DNA of 64,000 nt, taken from the NCBI GenBank assembly GCA_963514095.1, contig OY741283.1, positions 7,168,906-7,232,905 on the forward strand, given 5' to 3'. Positions 36,158-46,998 of the stretch are shown here, in pieces. This DNA is from Eutrigla gurnardus (lineage: Eukaryota > Chordata > Actinopteri > Perciformes > Triglidae). A program made the position numbers and the translations under genes. The notes under the pieces are model-generated. The model was not told the DNA's origin. It saw only the letters and a list, made by a program, of their open reading frames with translations, and ran no database searches. The first letter of the stretch is position 1; every line of letters begins with the position of its first letter.

Positions 36158-39100
36158 CTATAGGTGACCCCACGTCTCTGCTGGGGGGAACTGGTCCACC
36201 TCTCCGACCTCGTTGCACAGACCGTCTCCTAGTGTGAACGCCAGCTTGTAACGCAGACGCACCTTCTCCTGTGAAGACCCACAAAGATCTTTTAGCATTG
36301 TTGCGTATTCAATTCTTTGTGTATTTCTGTCCTTTGTTATGATGTCAGCTACCTTTGTTGGGTTGGCCAGTAACATGATCTGGGTAATGGAGGCTGGAGG
36401 TAGGATGGGGTTAAACGGTGCTAGTTCCGTTCCTGATGGAGGCTGCAGCTTCACCTTCATTGACTAGCAGATGATATAAAAGGGGTATTTAATGTCAAAG
36501 TCCACCAATCTTATTTGATTTCACTAACATGCAACATAGCAAATAAAGGAGCCAATGAAACATGAATGAACAGAGGAAGAGGCGTCTACCTTGGGCACAG
36601 CTGCTTGCAGTACCACATTGTGAACAAGCAGGGGCGCTGTGTTGAGCATGGACACCACCATGACCAACACATCAGGCCTGCCGGGGGGACAGTCGGAGGC
36701 AAAGTTGAGCAGCATGCGGACGCCGTCCTTATCGTAGGCCGTCACGGGCAGCACTTTACCTGAAGACAAGACGGGACACAATCAGTTATCCATGCTCCAG
36801 CAAAACATCCCTCCCTCCTCTCTGCTGGGCTTACTGGGTCTGATGGCCTCCAGAGGGATGTGCACGTTGCCCAGGGAGACGTCTGTGGCTCTGGCTGGGC
36901 TGCCCTGCAGAGGAAGGTGGCAGGGGGACAGAGAGCGGAACAGCGGGCTACCCGGGGCGGAGCCCAGGCTCTGGGCCTTGGCCTGGGACAGAGCAGGAGA
37001 GCCAGGCATCGTGCCCTGGAGGAAAGAAGGCGAGGAGGGGGCGCCCTGCCCGGGTATGAGGGGAAGTGCTGCTGCCGGCATCCCAAAGCTGCTTCCTCTG
37101 GTCACGTGGATGGACGGACTGAAAATCACATTTGATAGATCTCTATGAGGCCTTAAAGTGCTAGACGGGTTGAATAAGAGCACCAGTGGTATTAAAGCAA
37201 ACTTTGTACACAAAATAGATCCTCAAGCCTGTCAGAATGTCTACAAATACAGGCACCAAGAGAGACTCTGTACCTCTTGTGGTCTGCAAAGCCCATCATG
37301 GCCAGGTCTTGCAGGTTTTGGAGGCTGTTTATGGCGACGGCAGCAGCAGGTTCAGCATGAGGCGCCGCTGCCGGACCTGAACACGCCAAGCTGCCAAACA
37401 TGTCTAGGCCTGAAGCCGGAGCCTGCAGAGGAGACGAGGAGACGATCGATCATTTGCCCTCTCCCGTTACACGCTGACTAACGAGCTAGTGGTTTGGTTC
37501 AAGTTGCTCACAAACCATTTTGGATGTACCTGCAAGGAAGTCCACTGACTGGACAGTTCGTTCAGCTTGGGTTTTGATTGGCTGCTCAGGGAGGTCGGGG
37601 GGTCGTTCAGTCCTGAAACAAGATACAGGCATGTGAGATTCTCAATCTATGTCATTTAGTTTCCCTCTTATCACTGCATTCAACGTTCAGTTATTTCTTT
37701 TTATCAGCTGCTATGAATAACATCACATGTTTTCAGTGAGATTTAAAATGCTGGTGTTGCAGTTTTGTTTGAGAGGCAAAGCATGTGACCAAAAATGCTG
37801 AATTGTTCCTTTAACTCAATAAGTCCCGATGGGAGATACTCTACCTAGAGACAGCAGCTCATCATCGAGGAGTGAGAGTGCAGTGGAGGGTTTCTCCAGG
37901 GGGGGGTGACTCGGACTGCTGCTCTGGCTGCCATGGGAGCCGGCCAGGCGTTTGGGAGGAGGAGGCAGCACGGGGATGGGGGAAGCCGCGGGATTGGTGG
38001 AGACGAGATCCGAGGCCTGGAAGGGAGGGGCGGCGGCGGCGGGTTGGGGGGGACTCGGAGTGTCGAGGCCGGTGAGATCGATCAGTGTGTCTGTGGTCTC
38101 TGCCGGGGGAAGATGGATCGCAGCGGCTGAATTAATGACACAACGGCAGGATGGTTGAAGAACAAACCGATCACGCCTTTTATGTACAATGCATCTCTCA
38201 CCGTTCCCACCGTGACCCGCCGTAGAGCGAGGCTCCTCGCTGTCCCCGTTGATGGGCTGCCCCTCCACGATCTTCTTATAGGAGTTGATGACCCGAGAGA
38301 GGTCGTCGCTGGCCTGCAGGATGTCACCTGAGGAGTTACAGATTATAAATATTATAAATAAACCATCAGAAAGTCACGAGCGGGCTCCTTCAGACGAAGA
38401 AAAACACGACTGACCTAAAGTGGTGTCATTGTCCTCCGTCTCGGTGGCCATTTTGAAAGCGGCGCGCCTCAGCTTGTCACATCGTTGGTAGAGTTCCTGG
38501 GAGAGAGACGGAGAGTTTGAATGCTGTGTGTTGGCATCTCTAGTTAGTTACATGGCTGTGCTGAGCATTATACGCGTTACCTTGATGATATCCTTGTCCG
38601 AGTCAGTGGAGCTGTCTTTGTTGTAGTGGGACAGCATCTCCGTCAGCAGCTTGACGTTGATGCCCACCTCCTCCAGTGTGTGTATGCGCTTTGTGACCTT
38701 GTGAACTCTTGCCTCGTCCTGACAAAATAACAACATACGTCACGTATGAAAAAAGTATTATAATATGTTATCTACTTGGCAGAAGCTTATATGGCTCTTA
38801 CCTCTTTCACCATGTTTTTGATTAATCTGTTGGCTTCCTGGAGGTCCTCCGGGTTTTTACTGCGAAGAAGCTCAGCGAGCAGCTAAAAGCAAACCACACA
38901 GACACACTTAGACCCGGCGTCATTTCACCAGCAGCACATAGAACACGTGGTTCGACCCGTCACCTTGCCCATGTCCTCGTTGTCAAACACCGGATGCTTC
39001 GGTCGCGTCGGAGGAGAGGGAATCAGCGTCCTGTCCAGCGGCAGCTCCGGGTCATGCGTCACGAGGCCTGGCGATGACAGCGAGGAGAATAAGACGTCGT

Positions 39101-40262
39101 TTTTCACATGAAATCACGACATCTACACTGTTCTCAACACACCCTGTCTCCTCAGCGTCTGGTAGGCTTCGCCGATCTTGGTTTCATTGGGGAAAGCCAC
39201 GGTCCAGCTGTACAGCATCTCCACGATCTTCAGTTTCACCTTCTCGGGAGCACTTTCGCCCATGTACTGGAAACGAGAGGGGATTAAACCTTAAACGGTA
39301 GGAGGTACAGTCGCCTTCCTGTTCACGTCAACCTGTTTGGAGCCTGCTTACCTTGGGGGACACGACTTTAATCAGCTCGTTCAAAAATCTGTATTTGCCG
39401 ACCTCATTGTGGAACCTTCTCCCGCAGTTCTTCATGCATGCCTCCAACACCTGTGCACACACAGGGGTTAAGTTAGCCAGTCCAGGGGGGGATAAAGGGT
39501 GCGTGAAGCATTTCCTACCGTGAGAGCCTGGAGAGCTTCCCATTCTTGCGGCGAGTGGATTTTGTGGACGAGCAGAGTCACGGCTATCTGAGGACTGCAA
39601 GGAGACATAACAGATGAGACACCCTTTTTCTGGAGGTGACTTTTAAAAAAAATAATGGTTTGCAAATACATAACATATGCATACCCTTCCAGTTCCTTGT
39701 TGATCTGATCACAGAAGCCTATGATGTACTCCCAGTCCTCCTGTCTGTTCGTCGGATGGGTGGCTTTATCTGTCAGAGGGAGACATTTATACATCATCTG
39801 GTGTGTTTGTGCAGCACTGTGTGTGTACATCTGAATGCACATCCTGCTGTGAATATGACTCATTGTGATCAACAGAACAATGCACCACTTGTAGTCCTCT
39901 CTCTTCCTCTAGTAATTACTGATGTACAGCTCATTGTATAAGCGGTGCTGCGGACGAGTCTGCTTTCTGTAGTATTAACCTCTGCTGAGGGACGACCACC
40001 TGGTAAATGTGGCCCAGACAGCGTTATGATAAAGCTATCCACCCTTCCAGCTAACGCTGCAGCCAGCTGACAGTCCAGCAGGACGCTCCATCAGCTGGGA
40101 CGCGGCTAACCGCTTCCGTACTAGCGGATTTTAAAGTCGCTGCCCCCCCTTCCGTCACCCGAGCAACGTATCCGGCTAATTACCCCCATTATTTAATTCA
40201 TAAAACAGGATTTATCACTCACTGAGCCAGGATTCGAGCGACTCCCCTTCCTGGTACGCCAT
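36158..40262 (-). CDS. gga3: ADP-ribosylation factor-binding protein GGA3 (17 exons)
   Basis: Exons in gene order: 40223-40262, 39685-39769, 39519-39594, 39352-39450, 39143-39266, 38964-39067, 38802-38882, 38581-38718, 38415-38496, 38202-38327, 37845-38126, 37530-37612, 37274-37422, 36835-37118, 36590-36759, 36353-36463 and 36158-36268. Phases agree and give about 714 residues (human 723). The VHS domain comes first (NRQEDWEYIIGFCDQINKEL, NCGRRFHNEVGKYRFLNELI) and binds acidic-dileucine cargo tails. The GAT domain follows (EDLQEANRLIKNMVKE, KVTKRIHTLEEV, ATETEDNDTTLGDILQASDD) and binds ARF-GTP and ubiquitin. Next is a Pro/Ser-rich hinge with LIDLTG and LLDDELLSLG, which are clathrin- or autoinhibition-type motifs. 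The gamma-adaptin ear comes last, ending VGEVDQFPPAETWGHL. GGA3 sorts mannose-6-phosphate receptors between trans-Golgi and endosomes. The start lies 245 bases from the mrps7 start. Confidence 0.96.
36269..36352 (-). other. Stop-free 84-nt intron in the gga3 ear domain
   Basis: The GTAGCT donor and CACAG acceptor bracket 84 bases. The reading frame continues through without a stop, so retention would insert 28 residues between NPTK and EKVRLR. The spliced form matches human GGA3. Confidence 0.7.
38127..38201 (-). other. Stop-free 75-nt intron and alternative acceptor in the gga3 hinge
   Basis: The GTGAGA donor and TTCAG acceptor bracket 75 bases with no in-frame stop. A second in-frame acceptor (GGCAG) lies 27 bases further, so the next exon starts at 38126 or 38099. 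The choice adds or removes nine residues (AAIHLPPA region) just before TTDTLIDL. Confidence 0.6.
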
Positions 40263-40507
40263 AGCATTAAAAACATCGCGTGATGTCACCACCAGCGTGT
40301 GCGCGAGACCCAAAATTATTGATCGGAATTATTTTTTGGGGATTAAAAAAACCCAACAAAATATATACTATTGTAAGAAAAAATGATAATACTTACTTAA
40401 TACTACATTTTAATTTAAAATAAAAATGTTATTAAATTAAAAAATATCCGAAAGGCATCTGCAGGAGCTACTAAACCGGGGTCCTAACTGACACTCACAT
40501 TTTCAAG
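40263..40507. promoter_or_regulatory. Bidirectional gga3/mrps7 promoter
   Basis: Only 245 bases separate the gga3 and mrps7 start codons, which diverge. Both 5' UTRs and both promoters must fit here or overlap. The middle is AT-rich, with a CpG-rich patch on the gga3 side (40,275-40,310). The mrps7 start codon sits in CAAGATGGCTGC, a match to the YY1 motif often found just downstream of transcription starts of ribosomal and mitochondrial genes. Confidence 0.7.
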
Positions 40508-42227
40508 ATGGCTGCTTCCATCTCGGGATTATTAAAACCTTGGACACCAAGGTAATTATGATTTTATAAAGACACTCTGCATGTAGTGTTAACTGTCTAT
40601 TTAATATTTCTGTTTTATGGGCTTCTTATTTGATTCAGAATGAAAACACTGATGTAAATGACGTCGTTATGTTACATGTTAAATACCAAGCCTGCGATAA
40701 ATGATGCTCTTCATTATGACACTGCCACTACACATTTTTAAATTGTAAAGTAATTATATTGTCTTTAAAGCTGTTAATAATATAGCACCCTTATACATAC
40801 TCGAGACTATTAACATTTCCAAGGATTTAAAAAACAAAGTTACCTTTAATGCCAAAGACCTAAACTATGGAGCACACAATGATATAAAAGTGAGAAAAAT
40901 GAGCAAATCCTACAACAGTTAATGAACAGAAAATTGATGCACACACTTGAAATCCAAAAAGTTCTGAAATTGTATTTGATTGATATTACAATTACAAAGA
41001 AAAAAATCAAAACAATAGTACTGACATTTTATCTTCAATTAATGTCACAATAATTGAAAAATTAAAATTTCAATAATTAAAATTTGGTTTCTAAAAATAT
41101 CAGAACAAAATAATTTAAAAATTCTCTTCAAAATTGCCAGTTCTGTCTGACAGCACAACAGTCCAAAACTGATATAAGAAATACCCTTAACAAAACAAGA
41201 AACCAGAAAATGATCACTTTTAGTTTTCTGTAGATCGACTCATCAAGACTGCTGATTTTTAATTTCTCACACACTGAAACTTTTGCAGAGTTTTCTTGGT
41301 GAGGTGGAGCCGATACAACCCGTACTATCTGGAGCCAGAGGTCCGGAAGGAGGCCTACAGCACACCAGAGTCGGAGCTGAGCGCCGAGGAGAAGGAGCAG
41401 CGGGAGCTCAAAGCACACCGACCCATCAAGGCAGCAACCAGTGGAGTCACCAGCTCGGTTTTCAGCGACCCGGTCCTCAGGTACGACAAACGGAGGATGG
41501 TGCACGTTAAGTCAAATCCGTGCGTGTGAGAGTTGGTGTCAGGTGATCATTTTTTTGTCTTTGCTTTTCAGTAAATTCATCAACATGATGATGACGGATG
41601 GAAACAAGGTTTTGGCCAGAGAGATCATGACAGACGTAAGATCTCAAAACACAGTTCTCAGTCTCAAAGCTGAGCTCAGAGATTTGGCTTAATAATATAA
41701 TAACTACCACGATTTCTCTCTCTCTGCTTCCAGACCCTGGAGAGCATAAAGAGGAAACAGGTGGAGAAATACCACAAAGCTCCAGAAGGGAAGAAGGAAG
41801 AGATCGAGTGTAACCCCTACGTCGTCTTTCACCAGGGTCTGGAGAACTGCAAGCCTGTCGTCGGCCTGGCCAGCATACAGAAAGGTGGAAAGTACTACCA
41901 GGTGAGTGACGAGGCAGATCACTCTTCATGTTAGATCCAGAAACAGTTAATATTTTGCCGTCACAGAATAAAAATGAATTCTAATTATATTCCGTTCCCA
42001 CCCAGGTGCCCATCCCTCTTTCGGACAACCGACGTCGCTACCTCGCCATGAAGTGGATGATCACGGAGTGCAGGGACAACAGACACCGACGCACGCACAT
42101 GTACGAAAAACTTTCCCAGGAATTTCTGGCAGCATCCGTGAAGGAGGGCAACGTCATCAAGAAGAAGTTTGAGCTGCACAAGATGGCTGAAGCCAACAGA
42201 GCCTACGCTCACTACCGCTGGTGGTAG
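40508..42227 (+). CDS. mrps7: Mitochondrial ribosomal protein uS7m (MRPS7), 5 exons
   Basis: Exons: 40508-40551, 41289-41480, 41572-41635, 41734-41901 and 42006-42227, in phase, giving 229 residues. The N-terminus (MAASISGLLKPWTPR) looks like a mitochondrial presequence. Next come VRWSRYNPYY, HRPIKAATSGVTSSVFSDPV and KFINMMMTDGNKVLAREIM, then the S7 core with VPIPLSDNRRRYLAMKWMIT and the ending LHKMAEANRAYAHYRWW, as in human MRPS7. The protein is part of the 28S (small) mitoribosomal subunit and nucleates the head by binding 12S rRNA. It shares a promoter with gga3 and faces mif4gd tail-to-tail. Confidence 0.97.
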
Positions 42228-43823
42228 AAAAAAAAACACTTAAACTCAAAGACTGGACAGACGTGAGAGATTTAGTGACACATTTTGTTGTTCAAAGCAC
42301 TTTTTGTAAATAGTGAACACCGTGAAAATCCTTTTGGTGGAAGGACTATGGTGTAAAAAGTGCTGTAGGACAACAGTGACATATTAACATGGAGTACCAT
42401 CACTTCTTGTATGAAGAAACGTGCTCAAAGTCGTGCTCAGCGGTCGATTAACACACAATTAAAGGAAAAACTTCCAAGATTTATTAGAACAAATAAATTC
42501 AATGTACAACCCAACCATAAACATGGAATTGAGTAATGTAAAAATGTTGCAACAGTGTAATAAAATATATAAAGAAATATTGCAGTCAGTAATGGAGCTA
42601 ATTTAACTCTTTAGAATCAGTTTAATGCGTCATTAAACCCATTTTGCCTCAGTTTGTTTCGTCAACTTGGTCTGAAGGTGGTGAAAAATCTCAGCGCTTG
42701 TACAGAAATCTTCAAACAACTACAAAAACATAACCCTAAATCTGAACTGATTAGAGGTTGTGTGCCAATTGTGTATTCAGCATTGCTTTTTTACAATTAC
42801 AGGTCCAGCTTTTTTTAAAATAATGCCATTTCACAGAGATGTAACATCTTGAACGTGTTTCATTTGGTTGAAGAGAGTGAATGCATACTGGAGTGTAGCA
42901 GGTGCTGATGCTGGATTCAGAGGAGACAGTAATTCTCTACAATGGATCCCTGCCTTTTCAGTAAATGATTTGAGTCCTTCTTCGAATGCTGTCCTCCAGC
43001 AGCTCAACTTCAAAATAAGAGCTTATGCTGTTGTTATATTGGCACAAGTTGAAACTTGATGTCTTAAGTAACCAATCTATTGGACTTATTTATCTTGAGC
43101 TTGAACCAAAAGAAGAAGGTCCCTGAATTAAGACACAGCGCTTTATCTGAAGATACGGCCTCACCTAATGACATGTAACTAAGCAGTAATACAGGAATCC
43201 TACGGGACGAACTAGGCAAGAAAAATTCCTCTGAACTGCATTTCAAACTTTTTGTAAAATGTCAATATGATGCAAAATAATTGGATCCTCAATTAAATTT
43301 GGTCACACAACAATAAAAAGAAAAGCAAAGACCAAATTGGCTTGTATCTAACTGGAATGTCTTTTCCAAGTCCTTTGGATTTAGTAAAAAAATAAGTAGG
43401 ACTTTGAAATGTTTTCTCAAAACAGGAATGCCTGCAAGATGATAAAAAAAAAAAAAAGATAAAAAATATCTTCAACTCCTTAAGCTGTAATCAAACTTAA
43501 AAACAAAGTGTACCTGAATGTGGCTAAACCTCGTTAACTTAACTTCAACACCTTTTGAACTATTGCACATTCCACATCCACGGCACCACCTCAGTAACAT
43601 TATCAAACGCAGGGAACAATCCAGCAAAAGCAAAAAAAGTCTTTTTACAGTTTATGAACTGCCATCTTCTCAAAGCCTTCCACGTTTTTTTCCTGGAGGA
43701 TGTCGCTATCCTGCATGAATTTGCTGGTTTTATAATCATCGGTGATTAAGGAGAGGTATCCAAGGTCGTTGAAGGTTGGCCAACGCACCTGCTGCTCAGC
43801 TCCCTTGTCCTCGCAAAACAATC
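42228..43823. other. Convergent 3' UTRs of mrps7 and mif4gd
   Basis: mrps7 has AATTAAA at 42457-42463. On the opposite strand mif4gd has AATAAA at 42480-42485. The two 3' ends therefore meet, or overlap by a few bases, near 42,465-42,490. This leaves the mif4gd 3' UTR about 1.35 kb long. No coding exon is seen. Confidence 0.6.
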
Positions 43824-45213
43824 CTAGTCAGCAATTTCACTGTAGTAGTACTTGTGGGCGGTGCCGCTGAGAAACCAGCCTCCAGCCCTGAACTCCAGGA
43901 TCTCCAGCAGCAGCAGTCGGGCCATGGAGGTCAGGCCCTCCTGGAGCAGGAAGCCGTCCCGCAGCAGGAAGAACAGCTCGTCCATCCGCGGGCCGTTCAC
44001 CTTCTCCAGCTGCTCTCCGATGCGATGCAGCTGCAGCACCAGGCAGTCCACCTGCAGAGGGGATGGGGGATGGGAGTGGGAGGGGTGTCACAGACACATT
44101 TCCCCACATGCATGATATCTAATAACTACACAGTCTTTCTCACCTCCTCCTCGTTCATTAGAGCATCTGGTTGGGCCAGCCTAATCAGACAGTCATACAC
44201 AGGATGGACCAGAGCCACCATCGGCATGTTGTTCACCTAAAAGGTCAAGACAAACAGCTTTAATGGAGGCACCAGCGTTCCGTCCGCAACTCCAACAACA
44301 ATGGCCATTATCAAGGATGAAACCTGAGTCACTGTGAAAGTAGTGGGTGGGGCCACACCTTCCAGGCTCAACACTGATATATTACACACTTACAAGCAAG
44401 AGGCACATGAACATCATAAAATAACGTCACAAAGGTCATCACAAAACAACAGTTAACAGGAAGCAACAGTGACTTACTTTGAGGTAGTCAAAGACGTTAC
44501 AGATGAAGGTGACGTAGCACACCCACTCCTGCAGCGAGCGCCCCCTTGTCTGCTCACGGTTCTTGAACTCCTGCTGGAGGCGGTTCAACAAGTTCCTCCT
44601 GAACACATTTCCGTTGTTCTGCTTGGCCTCGGCCTGCACGAGGAGAGGAAAAAAAAGAGTCAGGAAACGCAGGGTTAAGCTGTCTTAAGAGCCTCCTGTT
44701 GCTCCAGTGTAAACTACCAGTTAGGCATTAATAAGGTAAGAGGATTAAGAATTTGGTTAGAGGGACTTAATCAGATGTTTCAGTTCTGCTCTGGTTCTTA
44801 AATCCCTACTGTCTTAGTGGGTGCTAGGTGTCTTATACAATTAATTTAATGTGGACAGCAGCTACTGTAAAAAAAGGGTCAAATAGCAAACAGCATGGAC
44901 CTGCACAATGGTGTAGCAGATGCGTCCAGCCTCTTTGCTGAACACCTGGTCCTTTAAGGACTGATCCACAAGGATGTTGGACACCTTCTCCAGGTTCACC
45001 GAACTTGGATCTGAAAGAAACAACAGTAGATTTTGAGTGCGTTTTCCCCAACAACATGCAGATGCAGCAAAGGTTGTGAAAACAACCAAAGAATTGATGC
45101 CAAGCCAGTAATAAGAGGACAGTAAGACGCTAACCTTTCAAGGCTGTTTTCAGCAACATCTGTGTGTCCAGGTCAAATGATTGCATCCTGTAGTCATCAG
45201 TGGTGTTTTCCAT
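43824..45213 (-). CDS. mif4gd: MIF4G domain-containing protein / SLIP1 (5 coding exons)
   Basis: Coding exons in gene order are 45135-45213, 44901-45010, 44478-44633, 44144-44236 and 43824-44051, giving 221 residues (human about 222). The protein is essentially one MIF4G HEAT-repeat domain, with YRMQSFDLDTQMLLKTALKD, SNILVDQSLKDQVFSKEAGR, LQEWVCYVTFICNVFDYLK, NNMPMVALVHPVYDCLIRLA and MDELFFLLRDGFLLQEGL, and the terminus AHKYYYSEIAD. SLIP1 bridges the histone stem-loop binding protein SLBP to the translation machinery and promotes histone mRNA translation. The start exon has only 26 bases of 5' UTR after an acceptor at 45240-45242, so a non-coding exon lies upstream. The donor at 44900 reads GTCCAT, which is weak. 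Confidence 0.95.
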
Positions 45214-46998
45214 TATAGAAGTTAGCACCCAAATCACACCTGAGAGCTGGAAAAGAGCAGACGATTTAATGGATTTCAGAGGGGTCAAAATATAAATGAG
45301 AATAAATGCTTACTTTTCACACACACACACACACACAAAAGAGGGTCTGCTTCAAGCCTGGGCACCGAAATACATTTATGTAAACGTGACAGACAAGAGG
45401 CCGCAGAACAATTTGTGTGACAACAATAACCACGAAATCCTGTAGTCATCAAACTGGCGGCTCCCCACAGCTCATTCACTGAGGGATAGGAGGGATTACA
45501 TGGGCAAACCCCGGTCGGCCGAAAGGTCACCACATAGCACCTAAAACCCCAAATCAACAGATTTAACAGCACAGAATATTCCTTTAAAGTGTGAGGTATT
45601 GACAACATTAACTTTGTACCTGCACGCCCATTACAAGTTACTAACGCTAACTTTAGCGTTGCTGTTAGCAACGTTATAACTAACGCTAGCTAAACGTCAA
45701 AATATGGTAGCATTAACGTTTTTTCACGTGTAAAGAGTAAATGCAGTGTTAACACAGTTTTTGCTGTCTTATTGTGAACACACTATTAGCTAACTAGCGT
45801 TAATTAATATATAGCATTAGCTAGCTCGCGTGCCTCTCATTGCAGAAACCTAACGTTGGCGTTCGTGTTAAGTGTTCAGACGAGATAGTTTTAGGTCTAA
45901 CGTTAACCTGTATTTAAGCTACGTTACGTTACAGCCGCCCGCCAAAAGAGAGCAACGGGTTAATGTTAATCAACGTTATATGTCCCGCTGAAAAGCTTGT
46001 CTTGTTACTTACATTTCGGCAACAATATGCGAATGAAACACCTAAAATTGACTCCTATTATTTACATCCAAGCCGGGCATACCACTCGGAGAGATGTAAG
46101 CAGACGCTACTCGGGGCAGCCTTTCAAAGATGAAGTATCACGGCAAGATAAATCCCTTCCTCTCTTCTACTCGCCAAAAATATTGTAAACGAAACGAACA
46201 CTGCCTGTTTCGACCCCAACGTCCCTATTCTCAACTACCTACACTCTTTAATTTAAAACTTTATTCTGAATGTTTTAACCTGAAATTCATTGTATTGTCA
46301 ACATAAATGTACAGTGAAATCTAGTGGTTGCAAAACGTCACTACATCACCATAGCATAATGTTTAGTTTCTTGTTTAGTTTAAATTAAATTCATAGGGAT
46401 TTCTAACATGTTGAAATAAGGCAGTGATTAATCTCGTCGCGATATTTCGTCTTTGAAAGGTGGAGTCCGCGCTACGTAACCCGGAAGTAATGCGAGCTAT
46501 TTGTGACGTGCGGAAGGATATCCATGAGAAGAATCCTTTCTTGCCCTATAAACGTGTCGGGGTTCAGTGCTGTGACTGCAGGTGTATTTATGAAGGACGT
46601 GTACTGTAAGGTAAGTGTCTGTCTGCCCGCTGCAGCTCTGCGCCTCGGTGCGAAGTTAACAGCTGCTCTGTTGTTGTTAGCTTAGCTTAGCAAGACCAAG
46701 GTCCCAGTGCATGTCCTCTACATACTCTGTCTGTTACTTTATCTGGTCCCCAATGCGTGTTGTAAAATAAAAAAAAAGGTTTTGAATAATTAATATCAGA
46801 GGTTCATGTCCTCCATTGTCCAATGCAGTAATAACTTCAATAGCAAGAGAAGACTACCAGCTCTCCACTGTGTAACTAAAGATACATGGACAAGCGATAT
46901 GTATCACACTATGTGCATGAAGTACATTACAAAACACAAATACTATTAATTCATAATGTCTTCTGCAGTGTTAAACAGGAATCTGACACGGTGGGGAT
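45214..46998. promoter_or_regulatory. Divergent mif4gd/slc25a19 5' region
   Basis: Both genes begin translation in their second exon, so their first exons and promoters lie here. The slc25a19 side has CCGGAAGT (46481-46488, ETS/GABP type) and TGACGTG (46503-46509, CRE/ATF type). A likely untranslated exon follows, ending at a strong AAG|GTAAGTG donor near 46,611. The acceptor at 46967-46968 leaves 30 bases before the slc25a19 start. The mif4gd side (45,630-45,990) is packed with AACGTTA and GCTAGC-type palindromes. No coding exon is seen. Confidence 0.55.
46481..46509 (+). promoter_or_regulatory. ETS and CRE-like sites before slc25a19
   Basis: ACCCGGAAGTAA and TGTGACGTGCGG occur 14 bases apart. 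This pair is common in TATA-less promoters of nuclear genes for mitochondrial proteins (GABP/NRF-2 plus ATF/CREB). It lies just upstream of the inferred untranslated first exon. Confidence 0.45.

Noticed and set aside
36742..37148. Plus-strand and alternate minus-strand frames overlapping the gga3 hinge exon
   Set aside because: Shadows of the GC-rich gga3 exon (36835-37118) in other frames.
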